Under the pieces are notes generated by a model. It did no database searches. It saw only the letters and a list, made by a program, of their open reading frames with translations, and was not told the origin of the DNA. Made by a program: the position numbers and the translations under genes. 64,000 bases of DNA from Chloroflexota bacterium (lineage in GTDB: Bacteria > Chloroflexota > Anaerolineae > Anaerolineales > UBA11579), in NCBI GenBank assembly GCA_019456165.1, contig VRUJ01000001.1, forward strand, positions 1-64,000. The letters are read 5' to 3'. Each line of letters starts with the position of its first letter. The stretch's first letter is position 1. Below are positions 23,929-33,797 of the stretch, piece after piece.

Positions 23929-24942
23929 TTAAGGCAGTACCAATATTAGATCTCCCCAGGTGGTGGGATTAGAATAGAAGCGTGTGGAGACGTTTGAGAT
24001 CATAGTCTGCTGGTCGTTTAAACCCATCGCATCGTTATCCGAGACTGAAAAGGCAAAGCCTAAGTGCTGATCTACTGCCGGGAACACACCGAACAGACTC
24101 CACGGCAGGGCTGCCTCCAGGATGTAGCCATCCGGCGTTCCAATCACAGCGATATTGACCACAGGCAGCAAACCTCTTTTCGATGTCGGATACCACATAT
24201 ACGCCTGGGGGCTTCCTCCGGGTGAATACAGGCCGGGGGAGATGCCCAATTGGTGGTCGTCAAAGGTCATGCGTGTATCGTAGAAATCTGAGGAAACGCT
24301 AGCATCCAGCACGATCTCAAGGCTGTCTCCGAGGTATAAGTAAGCCCCAGAAGTATTTTGGACATAAAGGTTATCGGTAACCACAACACCAATGTAAAGG
24401 TTAGTTGCATCCCAACCTATCTTAAAATCGGCCGTTAGATCAGCAGGGCCAGAATAAAAACCCGGGCCGAAGACCACACTTGAGGCTGTATAACCTACAA
24501 TAGGCCACTCTCCCAGATTGCCATCAATAATAGGAGCAGGGCTCACATAAACCGCGGCCACGCTGGCAGCGCTGCGGAAAAACGGCCCGCCGTTCGGGTC
24601 CGGGGTTGTAGTAGGATTTTGGGGTGGCGATTCATAACCTTGGGTCGAGGAGGGAGCAAAGGCAGGCGTGGAAGAAGGCGCTGCGGTGGCTGCGATCACA
24701 TCAGTGGGTGGGATTGTTTGAGTGATCTCAATACCCACTGTTGTTGCTGTCGCCGAAATGGTAGGCGTTTGGCTGGCATCGTTGGACACAACGGTTCCAA
24801 AAATACTCGTGAGGTAAAAGTTAGGGGTCGGGGAAAGGTCAGATGTGGGTGCAGGATCTTGGGTGCCCCCGGCAAATCTTTCACAAGCAAGTGTTGCAAA
24901 AATAACTAAGATAACCCATATAATCAGTTTTCGCCTACGCAT
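23929..24942 (-). CDS. Lipoprotein with CBM9-like sugar-binding domain
   Basis: 337 residues. The signal peptide ends in lipobox FATLAC (Cys 20), followed by a Thr/Pro-rich linker to about residue 120. The C-terminal ~210 residues start YVSPAPIIDGNLGEW and contain ADFKIGWDATNLYIGVVVTDN, DSLEIVLDAS and GYILEAALPWSLFG, the typical layout of family 9 carbohydrate-binding/DOMON-like beta-sandwich modules. It should display a carbohydrate-binding module on the cell surface; the ligand is unknown. A decayed copy of its last 25 codons lies at 21106-21183. It faces the peptide locus convergently. Confidence 0.82.
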   Translation of the reverse strand: MRRRKLIIWVILVIFATLACERFAGGTQDPAPTSDLSPTPNFYLTSIFGTVVSNDASQTPTISATATTVGIEITQTIPPTDVIAATAAPSSTPAFAPSSTQGYESPPQNPTTTPDPNGGPFFRSAASVAAVYVSPAPIIDGNLGEWPIVGYTASSVVFGPGFYSGPADLTADFKIGWDATNLYIGVVVTDNLYVQNTSGAYLYLGDSLEIVLDASVSSDFYDTRMTFDDHQLGISPGLYSPGGSPQAYMWYPTSKRGLLPVVNIAVIGTPDGYILEAALPWSLFGVFPAVDQHLGFAFSVSDNDAMGLNDQQTMISNVSTRFYSNPTTWGDLILVLP

Positions 24943-25084
24943 CAGATAGATTTCTCCTCTATATAATCAACTCAATCATATTCTACACCGATTAGGCAGT
25001 ATTCACATCCCCATCTTGTACTGCATTCTAGTTGTGGTAGTCGACTTGTCAAACCCCAATCGATGCGGTATGCTTAGCGCTTAC

Positions 25085-25181
25085 GGGAGTGGATGAGTCC
25101 CGGTGGGTTCCCCGGTCTTCAAAATCGGTGGCGGGTCGCGTTGCGGGCCGCGGTGGGTTCGACTCCCATGCACTCCCGCCA
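25085..25181 (+). tRNA. selC: tRNA-Sec (TCA), selenocysteine
   Basis: A 97-nt tRNA with encoded CCA. The acceptor is GGGAGTG/CACTCCC with discriminator G, the anticodon arm CCGGT-CTTCAAA-ATCGG gives TCA (reads UGA), a long variable arm is GC-rich (GCGGGTCGCGTTGCGGGCCGC), and the T arm is GTGGGTTCGACTCCCAT. The extended acceptor/T geometry and long variable arm identify bacterial tRNA-Sec. It implies selenocysteine use, although selA, selB and selD are not in this window and I see no clear UGA-Sec gene here. Confidence 0.93.
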
Positions 25182-25229
25182 AGACTGCACACAACAATCC
25201 TGTTTTCAATTGAAATATTCTAAAACACT

Positions 25230-26444
25230 ATGGCCATTCCTGCCCCACCCGAAACTGACCTTCTTACACCGCTGGTATCAAGATATTTAGCGGTCGATGA
25301 AATAATCTGGGGAGATAAAGAACTCAACTTTGTTGTCCGCTTCACAGGCCAACTACGCATAGACTCATCACAGTCTTACGACCTGCTGGCAGAAGCCCTG
25401 CAAACCCATAAATTGGCCCCAATCTTCCGTGAGGAACAGGGCCAGCACGTTATCTTACTCGTAAATAAACTCCCCAAACCAAAAGCATCCAACCCATGGG
25501 TGAATCTGGCTTTGTTTTTGTTTACTTTATTCAGCATGCTGCTAGTGGGGGCATTTTACGTTTACGATGGGCCCCCATTCTCCAACGAAATCGAGCTGTA
25601 TAAAAACCTTATCGCCGATCTTCCAAGCGGTTGGCCATTCGCGGCCAGTTTGCTTGGCATCCTGTTGGCACACGAATTCGGGCACTATCTGGCTGCGCGT
25701 TACCATAAGACCGCGGTTACCTTGCCGTACTTTCTTCCCTTTCCATTACTCGGCGGCTTCGGCACCCTTGGAGCTTTTATCCAGCTCAAACAACCGCCCA
25801 AGAACAAACGCATTTTATTAGACATCGGTATCGCTGGTCCTTTAGCTGGTTTGGTAGTAGCCATTCCAATCGTCTTATTTGGGCTTTACCAATCAGAGCT
25901 GAGCTTCATTCCGAGTGAGGGCAGCTTATTAGAAGGGAACTCAATCCTTTATTTAACTGCTAAATATATAGTGCACGGCGAATGGTTGCCCGCCCCAACC
26001 AGCTACGGTGGTGTACACCCGCTCATCTATTGGATTCGTTATCTTTTTACGGGTCTTCCTGCCCCTTTTGGTGCACAAGACGTTTTGTTAGGCCCTATCG
26101 CCTGGGCTGGTTGGGCAGGCTTACTAGTAACAGCACTAAACTTGATCCCCACTGGGCAGCTCGACGGTGGTCACGTTATGTTTGTGCTCCTTGGGGAAAA
26201 AACCAAACGCATTCGCCCCATTATCATCACAGCTTTACTGCTGCTCGGCCTGCTTTACTCAGGCTGGTGGCTTTGGGCTGGGATCATTTACTTCTTGGGA
26301 CGCAGGCACGCGGAACCTCTAGATCAAATCACACCTCTGGACCCAAAGCGCAGGGCATTAGCTATCTTCACGCTGATTATATTCATTTTGGTCTTCGTAC
26401 CTGTGCCTATCCGAATAATTACTGGGGCGGCCGCGGGATTCTAA
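25230..26444 (+). CDS. Site-2-protease-like M50 membrane metalloprotease
   Basis: 404 residues. A soluble N-terminal domain (about 1-85) is followed by 7-8 membrane segments. The zinc site HEFGH is at 148-152 (LLAHEFGHYLAARY), and the third ligand motif is NLIPTGQLDGGH near 306-317. The order is that of M50B site-2 proteases resembling plant EGY and cyanobacterial homologues, which cut substrates inside the membrane. It also has GGFGTLGAFIQLKQPPKNK, typical of this branch. No anti-sigma factor is adjacent, so the substrate is unknown. It begins 48 nt after selC and may read through from it. Confidence 0.9.
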   Translation: MAIPAPPETDLLTPLVSRYLAVDEIIWGDKELNFVVRFTGQLRIDSSQSYDLLAEALQTHKLAPIFREEQGQHVILLVNKLPKPKASNPWVNLALFLFTLFSMLLVGAFYVYDGPPFSNEIELYKNLIADLPSGWPFAASLLGILLAHEFGHYLAARYHKTAVTLPYFLPFPLLGGFGTLGAFIQLKQPPKNKRILLDIGIAGPLAGLVVAIPIVLFGLYQSELSFIPSEGSLLEGNSILYLTAKYIVHGEWLPAPTSYGGVHPLIYWIRYLFTGLPAPFGAQDVLLGPIAWAGWAGLLVTALNLIPTGQLDGGHVMFVLLGEKTKRIRPIIITALLLLGLLYSGWWLWAGIIYFLGRRHAEPLDQITPLDPKRRALAIFTLIIFILVFVPVPIRIITGAAAGF

Positions 26445-26509
26445 ACGTTCCACATAATCATCTGCTGCCGTATTACTAAAAGCGCAATCCACAAAAGATC
26501 AGAATTATC

Positions 26510-27377
26510 ATGGAAAATATCTGTTTGCATCACAACTACGTTGATGGAAGAGCTTCTGCTGCAATATTTCGACCCGCCTACAAAAAAGAATTGCTGCTGC
26601 ACGAGGAGAACTTTGGTGATGGATTACTTTGGGAAGGCATTGACAACGCCTAAAAAGTGATCATGGTTGATTTCTCATTACCTCCCTACGAGATGAAATG
26701 CCTGGCTGAAGGCCGTGAACTAACATGGATCGACCACTATAAAACCTCTTTAGGGACATGTAGGGATATAGCAGCAAATTGGCCGCGTACGCGACTTCGG
26801 TGAAGCAGCCTGCGTGCTCACTTAGCAGCACTTTTTTGCTCAAGAACCTGTGCCTCGCGCGATTTTCCTGATTGGAGAGCGCGAAATTTGGCGCTGGGCA
26901 GAGCCAGAAACTGGTACATTCGGAGAAGGAATCTTCCAGTAAGACACACGCCTTGAAAACGATACGTTGTGAGAACCTCTACTGGATGATCATTCACGGG
27001 CCATCAACCAATTGATAAAAACTGGCAGTATTCTGCGAAAAACCCGACTATAAGATATTCAACGCAAAGTTTCTGGTTATGGTATAGACGCGACCTTTGA
27101 GGGTTATCGAACACTTGTATTCAATGATCACGGCAGTGGAGAAATGGGGCAGCACATTCGCGATGTGGGATACCAGATCGCATATTGCTATAACGATAAT
27201 CTGTAAAACGGTAAGCTAACGACTTTTGTTACTCTTTACTCTGATGAAGCAGATGTTTCCGAGATCGCGTGAAAATTTGGTGGGGGCGGGCATACCGATG
27301 CAGCTGGTTTCTCATTCCCCCGTAAGCCTACTCCATTTCCAGATAACGCCAATTTTTCCTTTGGGGCAGAAGCATAA
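26510..27377 (+). pseudogene. DHH-family phosphoesterase (NrnA/NrnB-like) pseudogene
   Basis: Conceptual translation from ATG 26510 gives ENICLHHNYVDGRASAAIF, VDFSLPPYEMKCLAEGRE and ELTWIDHYKTSLG (the DHH motif with the second His now Tyr). After one frameshift at about 26750-26772 it continues RVRDFGEAACVLT, REIWRWAEPETG and KFGGGGHTDAAGF (the DHHA1 GGGH motif), ending at 27377. Seven in-frame stops interrupt it: 26651, 26823, 26940, 26970, 27051, 27204 and 27270. The family degrades nano-RNA or cyclic-di-nucleotide products. The overall frame is retained, so decay was mainly by point mutation. Confidence 0.88.
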
Positions 27378-27600
27378 CCCCCTTTTTTAACCTTTTTCGT
27401 CGAATAAGAAAAACTAGGAAAAACTACTCATTGATTAATAAAAATATCTGTTATACTATTTGTGAGGAGGATTAGGGTACGTTCAGGGGTGCCCATAATC
27501 CATCACACCGTTCCATACATCGTATAAGCAGCTAACATCGTAATCGTATAATAATTTAGTCACCTACACAAGATTGTTCTTGGAGCAATAGGGCTTTAAG

Positions 27601-29052
27601 ATGATTAGGAAATTATCCTACAGTTTTCCCTTGCTAATTGTCTTAGTTGGAATTGCTATCTTAGGTAGCGGCTGTGAGTATAATTCTAATCCTTTCGCAC
27701 CTACACCGACCATCCAAGGAACATATATGGTCGACCCCATCTTCAGGGAATTCCACGAACAAATTGGTGGTTGGGGAAAAGTAGGCCCAGCGATATCAGT
27801 CCTTTTTTGGGAAGATCACCAAAGACTTCAATACACAGAAGCGGGGTTAATGGTATTTGACCCCTTAGCAAGTCCGAGTTATTTTTTGGCGCCGCTGGGG
27901 GAAAAATTAGGTTATTCTGATCCCCTCGTACCGAACCCAGAGACAGACGATATCTTCTGGGTTGGAGGGCACATTGTCTACGATAAATTTGTCCGCCTTT
28001 ATGAAAATCTGGGAGGCGAGGCGGTTGTAGGACGCCCACTCACTGAAGTCATTTACAATATTGAAAAGGAACGTTACGAACAGCACTTCGAAAACCTGGG
28101 TTTCTACATTAAAGCAGACAGCCTAGAAAACGACGTACGGTTATTGGCCTACGGTGTATACGATTGTGATTATGGCTGCCGGTATTACCCGGATTTCTAC
28201 GCAATTACATACCGCCAGAGCGCACTCCCTGAACCTTTCTTGAGTGAAATCTCTCGCTTAGGTTCAAGCTTTGTAGGGCAAATGCTAACAGACCCATACC
28301 TGACTACCGATGGCAAAGTTGAGGTAATCTTCGAAAACATTGTTATTACAACTGATCCAAACATTCCTCAATCAATATCCTACCGGCCAATTGTTGAACA
28401 AGTCGGGTTCGAAGCACTCCCCTTAACCACGCGCATGGACAGCCCATTAGTGGTGTTCTTTATTATTGAAGGCGATATGGGTTTTAACATCCCTATTGTC
28501 ATTAACGAATATATATCCCAACACGGCGGTTATGAGGTTACCGGTAACCCAATAAGTGATATTTTCATGTTATCGGACGGAGTTTACCGCCAGTGTTTCA
28601 CAAATATTTGCTTGGATTACCACGCCAATAGAGAAGAAAACATGAGAATAACTCCCTCCGCGCTGGGAACTCTATACCGGGCATACTATTACAATCCAGT
28701 TGACGAACCTGGAGCTATCAACATCCCCCAACCATTGGAGAATTTGCAGATTTTAACCTGGGAAGAGAACACCCTGATAACATCCGCACAACCCCAGGTA
28801 ATTCACGCAGTTGTATTAGACTATAACATTCCAATTCAAAACATGCAGCCTCTGCTATCAATTATTTCACCAGATGGCCTTAGCAGCAGTATTTATCGTT
28901 TTCCACCCACCAACTCAGAAGGGAACACACAAATCACCATCCCGCCAACGATTGCTGCTAATGGAACAATAATCGCATATGAGGTTTGTCTGGAGAATCT
29001 GGATGTCGGAAGGGTCTGCGCTGCAGAAAACTATCTGATTTGGGGAAATTAA
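27601..29052 (+). CDS. Secreted lipoprotein, LGFP-like repeats in N-terminal half
   Basis: 483 residues. The signal peptide ends at lipobox ILGSGC, then a short Pro/Thr linker. The N-terminal part has GGWGKVGPAISVLFW and GGEAVVGRPLTEVIYN, which resemble LGFP-like repeats that recognise cell-wall or surface structures, each followed by a line like RLQYTEAGLMVFDP. A third, weaker unit is GGYEVTGNPISDIFML. A C-terminal beta-rich domain follows. Similar lipoproteins are frequent in Chloroflexota genomes; function is unknown. It starts without an evident Shine-Dalgarno sequence. Confidence 0.65.
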   Translation: MIRKLSYSFPLLIVLVGIAILGSGCEYNSNPFAPTPTIQGTYMVDPIFREFHEQIGGWGKVGPAISVLFWEDHQRLQYTEAGLMVFDPLASPSYFLAPLGEKLGYSDPLVPNPETDDIFWVGGHIVYDKFVRLYENLGGEAVVGRPLTEVIYNIEKERYEQHFENLGFYIKADSLENDVRLLAYGVYDCDYGCRYYPDFYAITYRQSALPEPFLSEISRLGSSFVGQMLTDPYLTTDGKVEVIFENIVITTDPNIPQSISYRPIVEQVGFEALPLTTRMDSPLVVFFIIEGDMGFNIPIVINEYISQHGGYEVTGNPISDIFMLSDGVYRQCFTNICLDYHANREENMRITPSALGTLYRAYYYNPVDEPGAINIPQPLENLQILTWEENTLITSAQPQVIHAVVLDYNIPIQNMQPLLSIISPDGLSSSIYRFPPTNSEGNTQITIPPTIAANGTIIAYEVCLENLDVGRVCAAENYLIWGN

Positions 29053-29299
29053 CACTCTACCAATCTGCTTCATCATATAAAAACCCATAAATAAAATTCG
29101 TTGTCCAGCGTTATGGGGTGGCTGGCGATTTCATCAAATTGGTTGCTGCTAATCTAGAGGGTACTTAATAATTCGTCCAAACCAGAATATTAACTTTGTG
29201 GTTCCATGTCCAGCGACGCAAATCCAAGGACAGAGTGTACACAATAACACTTGTGATTATTCGAAATCACTATCACCGAAAGAATATGTTTAGTTGAGT

Positions 29300-30280
29300 C
29301 TATGGGCGTGCTTCAACCAATACATCCACACTGGCAATCGTGGGGCCTAAACTAAACACTTGCATTTCGAAGGATATGGCATCTTCTACAAGTATGCTAG
29401 GCTCATTTTCCCAACGTCGTACACCCACTACACTTCCATCTACGCTGTAGGCCACTGCTACAACCCAAACTAAGCTAGCAGAAAGAGTATCGCCAGACAG
29501 ACTCACTGTTCCTCGAATGTCGGCGTGCATCCCTTGTGCATCAATCTCTACAATCAGGTCTTCTACCACCCCTGGCAAATAACGCGCTCCACCATCCGAA
29601 ACCCGGATTGCTGAAAGAATACTCCCCTCTGCAAACTCCCAAGCAGGAACAATCGGGGTAAAGAAAGTCAACAAGGGAATCTGCCTCCCAGCCGGAAGAA
29701 AATTCATTAGGGCATTTACCTCCTGGTTTGCCACAACTTCTCCTTCAGAAGAATACAGACGAATAAAGCCAGATAGGTTTTCAAGATCTGCCGGTTGATC
29801 ATTCCCCACCAAAATAAAACACCATAGTCCACCGGGAGCAGTCGGGTAGCAGGATGGCGCTTCAAAGACCACATCAACAGGCGTTGGTGATGGTAAAAGT
29901 CCGCTATTGCCCTCTCCAATTGGGATAATCAAATCAGTTCCAACAGAAAGGAATCGTGGATCAACACCCGGGTTAGCAGCAGAAAGCGCTTCTAAAGAAA
30001 CGCTATATTGTAAGGCTATCCCCAACATCGTATCGTTAGCCACCACGGTGTACAAGAAAGGAGTAGCCGTGGGGAGCGGGATGTCTGTGGGCTGCATCGT
30101 GAAAAGTGTTTGCTGAGCTACTTGGGTAGTTGTAGGAGTTTGATACCTGGTTAGTGCAACTTCCTGTTCAGGTTGAGAAGTTACTTGTGTGGGGTTTGAA
30201 TTACAAGCCCCCATTAATCCGAGTATCATTATGCTAAAGATTACGCTTGATGAATTCCTTGTTCTCATTTTTAAGCGCAT
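29300..30280 (-). CDS. LysM domain lipoprotein
   Basis: 326 residues. The signal peptide has lipobox GLMGAC, followed by a Thr/Gln/Pro linker. A LysM peptidoglycan-binding module lies at about 77-122 (YTVVANDTMLGIALQYSVSLEALSAANPG...LIIP). The C-terminal ~200 residues form a beta-rich domain of unknown function with FIRLYSSEGEVVANQEVNA. A TATAAT at 30292-30287 on the minus strand places transcription start next to the first codon, so the mRNA may be leaderless or start at the second Met (30268). It is divergent from the TPR gene at 30360. Confidence 0.82.
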   Translation of the reverse strand: MRLKMRTRNSSSVIFSIMILGLMGACNSNPTQVTSQPEQEVALTRYQTPTTTQVAQQTLFTMQPTDIPLPTATPFLYTVVANDTMLGIALQYSVSLEALSAANPGVDPRFLSVGTDLIIPIGEGNSGLLPSPTPVDVVFEAPSCYPTAPGGLWCFILVGNDQPADLENLSGFIRLYSSEGEVVANQEVNALMNFLPAGRQIPLLTFFTPIVPAWEFAEGSILSAIRVSDGGARYLPGVVEDLIVEIDAQGMHADIRGTVSLSGDTLSASLVWVVAVAYSVDGSVVGVRRWENEPSILVEDAISFEMQVFSLGPTIASVDVLVEARP

Positions 30281-30359
30281 GCAGCGATTATACCAGTACT
30301 TCTCCCTACTTGTCTGTTAAGTCAGCCTGTGCTAAACTCGGTTAGAATAGAGTAACCAC

Positions 30360-32183
30360 ATGGCCGAAGACAGGATGCTTCAAGAGGCAATAGATGCCGC
30401 CGAGCAAGGTCAACGAACCCGCGCCCGAGACCTGTTGGGGCGCCTCCTGCGCACGAACCAAAATAACGTTGACTATTGGTTATATATGAGTTCCGTGGTT
30501 GATTCAGTCAAGGAACGCATATATTGTCTGGAAAACGCACTCAAATTAGACCCTAAGAACGAAAGCGCCAAACGCGGCCTCGTCCTGCTTGGAGCGAGAC
30601 CTCCAGACGATAATATCACCCCTATATTCCCTGTCCGACAACGGGAATGGGACCTGGGAGAGATTGGGCTTCCGCCGGGAACTACTCCAAAAGAGGAAAA
30701 AGAGCGGGTTGTAATCCCAACCACCCGTCTATTGGGTATCATCTTCGCAGGTGTGATCGGTCTCAGTCTGATTCTCATTGGTATATTCGGTAATCCTCTT
30801 TCCAGTACTCCAAATCGAGTTGGTTCTTTGACCTTACCAACACGTAGACCTCTTGGCAGCGGTGGACCTACAGCTACGTTCTTTGGGGAAATAGCACCCG
30901 AAACTGTAACCGTTGGAACCAGCCTTCCCGGGCCAACTGCGCACACACTTCAATTAGATATTACCTACACTGCTACCCCCCGCTACGTTGACACTCCACA
31001 CTCAAGCAGCGAGGCATATCGCTCTGGTATGGTAGCATTCGACCGCGGAGATTGGGAATCTGCAATTGAACTGCTAGAGCAAGTTCTAGATCAAGACCCA
31101 GGCGCCGCGGATGTGCGCTTTCACATCGGAGTCGCCTATATGGAACTTGGAGAGCACGATCCGAACCTGTATAATGAAGCGAAAGAAAACTTCTGGAAAG
31201 CAATCAATGTAGACCCTGAATTTGGAGCCGCTTATTTAGGCAGCGCCATGGCAAGTTTGGCGTTAAATCCAGATGCGGTGGCTTTTGAAGATCTGGATGC
31301 AGCCATACTCAACGATCCAGACCTGGGCGAAGCCTACATCCAGAGAGGTATTTACCGCTTGAACAGAGATAACCCGGACGGCGCCATGGCAGACTTTGAA
31401 GAGGCTAAAACGCTCTCACCAAATTCTGCGGTCTTATTTTTATCTATCGCTAAAGCTCAGCTGGTCTTAGAACAATACCCTGAAGCTCTGGATGCCGCTC
31501 TAATTGCAAACAATTTCGAACCCAATAATTTAGAAACCTATAAGATATTAGGCCAACTCTACACTGCCCTGGGTCAAACCGCTGAGGCGCTAATTCACTT
31601 CCAAACCTATCAACTTTACGAAGAGCTAGATGCTCAGGGTTGGTTCAGTCTAGGTCAGGCTTACTTGTCTGAGGGATACTTGGATACCGCGCTAGATGCA
31701 TTGGAAACGGCCCTTGAATTGCAGGATACTCTAGGTGAAATCAACTACTACCGGGGGTTAGCTTACCTCGAGATGGGGGATTACGAGAATGCTGATTTTT
31801 ATCTGCGCAATACAGTGGACCTTTTCCCCGATTGGTTTGAACCCCAGTTGGCGTTAGGCCGAGTAATCTTCGAAACTGGCGATGTGGGAAACGGTTATCT
31901 CGAAATTAATGCCAGTACAGGTTTGGCGCGCACAGACGAGCAATTTGCGAACTTATATTATTGGCGTGCCCTTGCTCTTGAAGCCGTCGGTGAAGAAGAT
32001 GTAGCATTAAGAGATTGGGAATCAATAGTGGGATTACCCGTCGAGGTAGTGCCCGAAGGCTGGCTGAGGTTAGCAGTACAACGTTTGAGAGATGCGGATA
32101 TTAGTGTTGTCACCAATACCGCAGTTCCATTATCACCAACTACAACGCCTTCCCCCACAATAACATTTACACCAACACCCTAG
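30360..32183 (+). CDS. TPR repeat protein with one membrane segment
   Basis: 607 residues. An N-terminal TPR pair (about 5-85: AIDAAEQGQRTRARDLLGRLL, YWLYMSSVVDS) is cytoplasmic. One membrane segment follows (about 122-143, LLGIIFAGVIGLSLILIGIF), then a Thr/Pro linker. At least eight further TPR units (about 210-580) include AYRSGMVAFDRGDWESAIELLEQVLDQDPG and YYRGLAYLEMGDYENADFYLRN. It ends in a Pro/Thr tail. Probably an adaptor displaying TPRs outside the membrane; partner unknown. Confidence 0.85.
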   Translation: MAEDRMLQEAIDAAEQGQRTRARDLLGRLLRTNQNNVDYWLYMSSVVDSVKERIYCLENALKLDPKNESAKRGLVLLGARPPDDNITPIFPVRQREWDLGEIGLPPGTTPKEEKERVVIPTTRLLGIIFAGVIGLSLILIGIFGNPLSSTPNRVGSLTLPTRRPLGSGGPTATFFGEIAPETVTVGTSLPGPTAHTLQLDITYTATPRYVDTPHSSSEAYRSGMVAFDRGDWESAIELLEQVLDQDPGAADVRFHIGVAYMELGEHDPNLYNEAKENFWKAINVDPEFGAAYLGSAMASLALNPDAVAFEDLDAAILNDPDLGEAYIQRGIYRLNRDNPDGAMADFEEAKTLSPNSAVLFLSIAKAQLVLEQYPEALDAALIANNFEPNNLETYKILGQLYTALGQTAEALIHFQTYQLYEELDAQGWFSLGQAYLSEGYLDTALDALETALELQDTLGEINYYRGLAYLEMGDYENADFYLRNTVDLFPDWFEPQLALGRVIFETGDVGNGYLEINASTGLARTDEQFANLYYWRALALEAVGEEDVALRDWESIVGLPVEVVPEGWLRLAVQRLRDADISVVTNTAVPLSPTTTPSPTITFTPTP

Positions 32184-32274
32184 CATCGCTACCAGGTGGG
32201 TAAATCCATTCAATACAATGCTCAAAGACTCTAAACAAAAGCTTAGGACAAGCCGGAGGTAGAATAGGCACAAA

Positions 32275-33285
32275 ATGCAAGATAGCTACCACAAAAACAA
32301 AGGTCCATTTATAAAAGAATTACAACCCGGCAGTCAATTCCTTGGATTCTATGTATTGCGAAATAAGCAATTGGAGCCTTTCAGAGACGCATCCCGAGGT
32401 TATTTTCTGTCGTTAATCCTCAGCGATAAAAGTGGACAATTATTAGCGCGTGTTTGGGAAGGTGCTGAAGAAGCCAACGATGAGTTGACCAAAGGTGAGG
32501 TGATCAAAGTTCAAGGCGAGGTTGAAACCTATCTGGACCGCACTCAAGCGCGTGTACTCAACGCGCGTCAGGCCAATGCGAGTGAATATGATCTTCGCGA
32601 TATGCTCCCCAGCAGTCAACGAGACACAGAAGAGATGCTCGAGGAATTACAAACCTTTATTGATTCCTTAAAACACTCACACTTAAAAGCTTTGGTCGGA
32701 AGGATTTTTGGGGAAGCAGACTTTTTGAAAAGTTTTTCCCAAGCTCCTGCTGCTCGCCGCATCCACCACGCCTACATAGGCGGTTTGATTGAGCACACGC
32801 TGGAATTACTCTCCCTAGCAAACACCGTCATCCAGATTTATCCGCAAATCGACAACGAATTACTCCTGGCTGGTGTCCTGCTTCATGATATCGGTAAAGT
32901 GCGTGAATATTCTTGGGATATGGATCTCGACTATTCGGATGAAGGCCGCCTTCTGGGCCACATCGTTATGACCGATGAGATGATCTCAGCCGCATTGCAG
33001 AATATACCAGATTTTCCACCAGAATTAGCTTTGCGGCTGCGCCACATGCTATTATCCCACCATGGACGTTACGAATGGGGCTCTCCTCGTCGGCCCAAAA
33101 CATTAGAAGCTATCGTCTTACACCACATAGATAACCTGGGTGCCCAGATCAACCGCTTCCATTTACTTCTCCATGACAGTCAATCTGACGAATCCTGGAC
33201 GACCTACGACCGCAGTTTAAGGAGGCAATTGTATTCCGGCCAAGATGACGACCTAAACGTGGAAGAACGCAGTTTTACAACCTGA
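32275..33285 (+). CDS. OB-fold/HD-domain 3'-5' exoribonuclease, YhaM-like
   Basis: 336 residues. An N-terminal OB-fold (about 12-100, FLGFYVLRNKQLEPFRDASRGYFLSLILSD) is followed by an HD phosphohydrolase domain with metal ligands in RRIHHAYIGGLIEHTLEL and VLLHDIGKVREY, and HMLLSHHGRYEWGSP. This two-domain order and length match YhaM/CBF1 nucleases, which degrade RNA and single-stranded DNA 3'-5'. No signal peptide, so cytoplasmic. The FmdB-like gene follows after 85 nt. Confidence 0.88.
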   Translation: MQDSYHKNKGPFIKELQPGSQFLGFYVLRNKQLEPFRDASRGYFLSLILSDKSGQLLARVWEGAEEANDELTKGEVIKVQGEVETYLDRTQARVLNARQANASEYDLRDMLPSSQRDTEEMLEELQTFIDSLKHSHLKALVGRIFGEADFLKSFSQAPAARRIHHAYIGGLIEHTLELLSLANTVIQIYPQIDNELLLAGVLLHDIGKVREYSWDMDLDYSDEGRLLGHIVMTDEMISAALQNIPDFPPELALRLRHMLLSHHGRYEWGSPRRPKTLEAIVLHHIDNLGAQINRFHLLLHDSQSDESWTTYDRSLRRQLYSGQDDDLNVEERSFTT

Positions 33286-33370
33286 GGCACTTGTCAGGCA
33301 CTCTTAAGCGCGCTATAATCCCCATTTGGTTCTGATAATAATTTGCATTTCTAATCTTTTGGTGTTTTGA

Positions 33371-33718
33371 ATGCCCATCCACACATACAGCTGTGATAAC
33401 TGTGGTCATGAATTTGACCAGCAGCAGAAATTTAGCGATAAATCTCTTGTAAAATGCCCAAATTGCCGCAAGCATGCCTTGCGCAAGGTGTATAAACCTG
33501 CCAGAATTGTGTTCAAAGGATCAGGGTTTTACGCCACGGACAATCGTTCTGGGTCAAGGGTCGCTTCCAACTCAAACGGGAAATCCGATACTAAGGAAGT
33601 TAAGGCTGACTCTGAGAAAAGCGTCAATGCAGAGGATTCTAAGAAAGTGAAAGAAAGTAAAAGTCAGGCAAATGAAAGTGGAAAAAAGAATAAAGATAAG
33701 TCAGACAAATCTGAATAA
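33371..33718 (+). CDS. FmdB-family zinc ribbon protein
   Basis: 115 residues. The N-terminus MPIHTYSCDNCGHEFDQQQ with CDNC and CPNC forms the FmdB regulatory zinc ribbon (about 1-42), followed by RKVYKPARIVFKGSGFYATD, the conserved continuation. The last ~55 residues are a low-complexity Lys/Ser/Glu/Asp tail. The family name derives from a putative regulator of formamidase; actual function is unknown. It ends at a clear terminator. Confidence 0.9.
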   Translation: MPIHTYSCDNCGHEFDQQQKFSDKSLVKCPNCRKHALRKVYKPARIVFKGSGFYATDNRSGSRVASNSNGKSDTKEVKADSEKSVNAEDSKKVKESKSQANESGKKNKDKSDKSE

Positions 33719-33740
33719 CTAAATCAAAAGTAGCAGAAGC

Positions 33741-33778
33741 AAAAAGGGACACCTCGATTGATAGGCGTCCCTTTTTTT
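33741..33778. terminator. Bidirectional intrinsic terminator
   Basis: GGGAC at 33746-33750 pairs with GTCCC at 33667+100 (33767-33771), with an inner CC/GG pair across an A/C mismatch. TTTTTTT follows on the plus strand and, on the minus strand, the stem is followed by TTTTTGC. It serves the FmdB gene and the convergent DUF2089 gene. Confidence 0.85.
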
Positions 33779-33797
33779 CGTTTTTGTCTATGTTTGC

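Noticed and set aside
26510-27377. Selenocysteine recoding of the in-frame TGAs, suggested by nearby selC
   Set aside because: The frame is also broken by TAA and TAG codons and by a frameshift, so Sec insertion cannot restore it; plain decay explains all.
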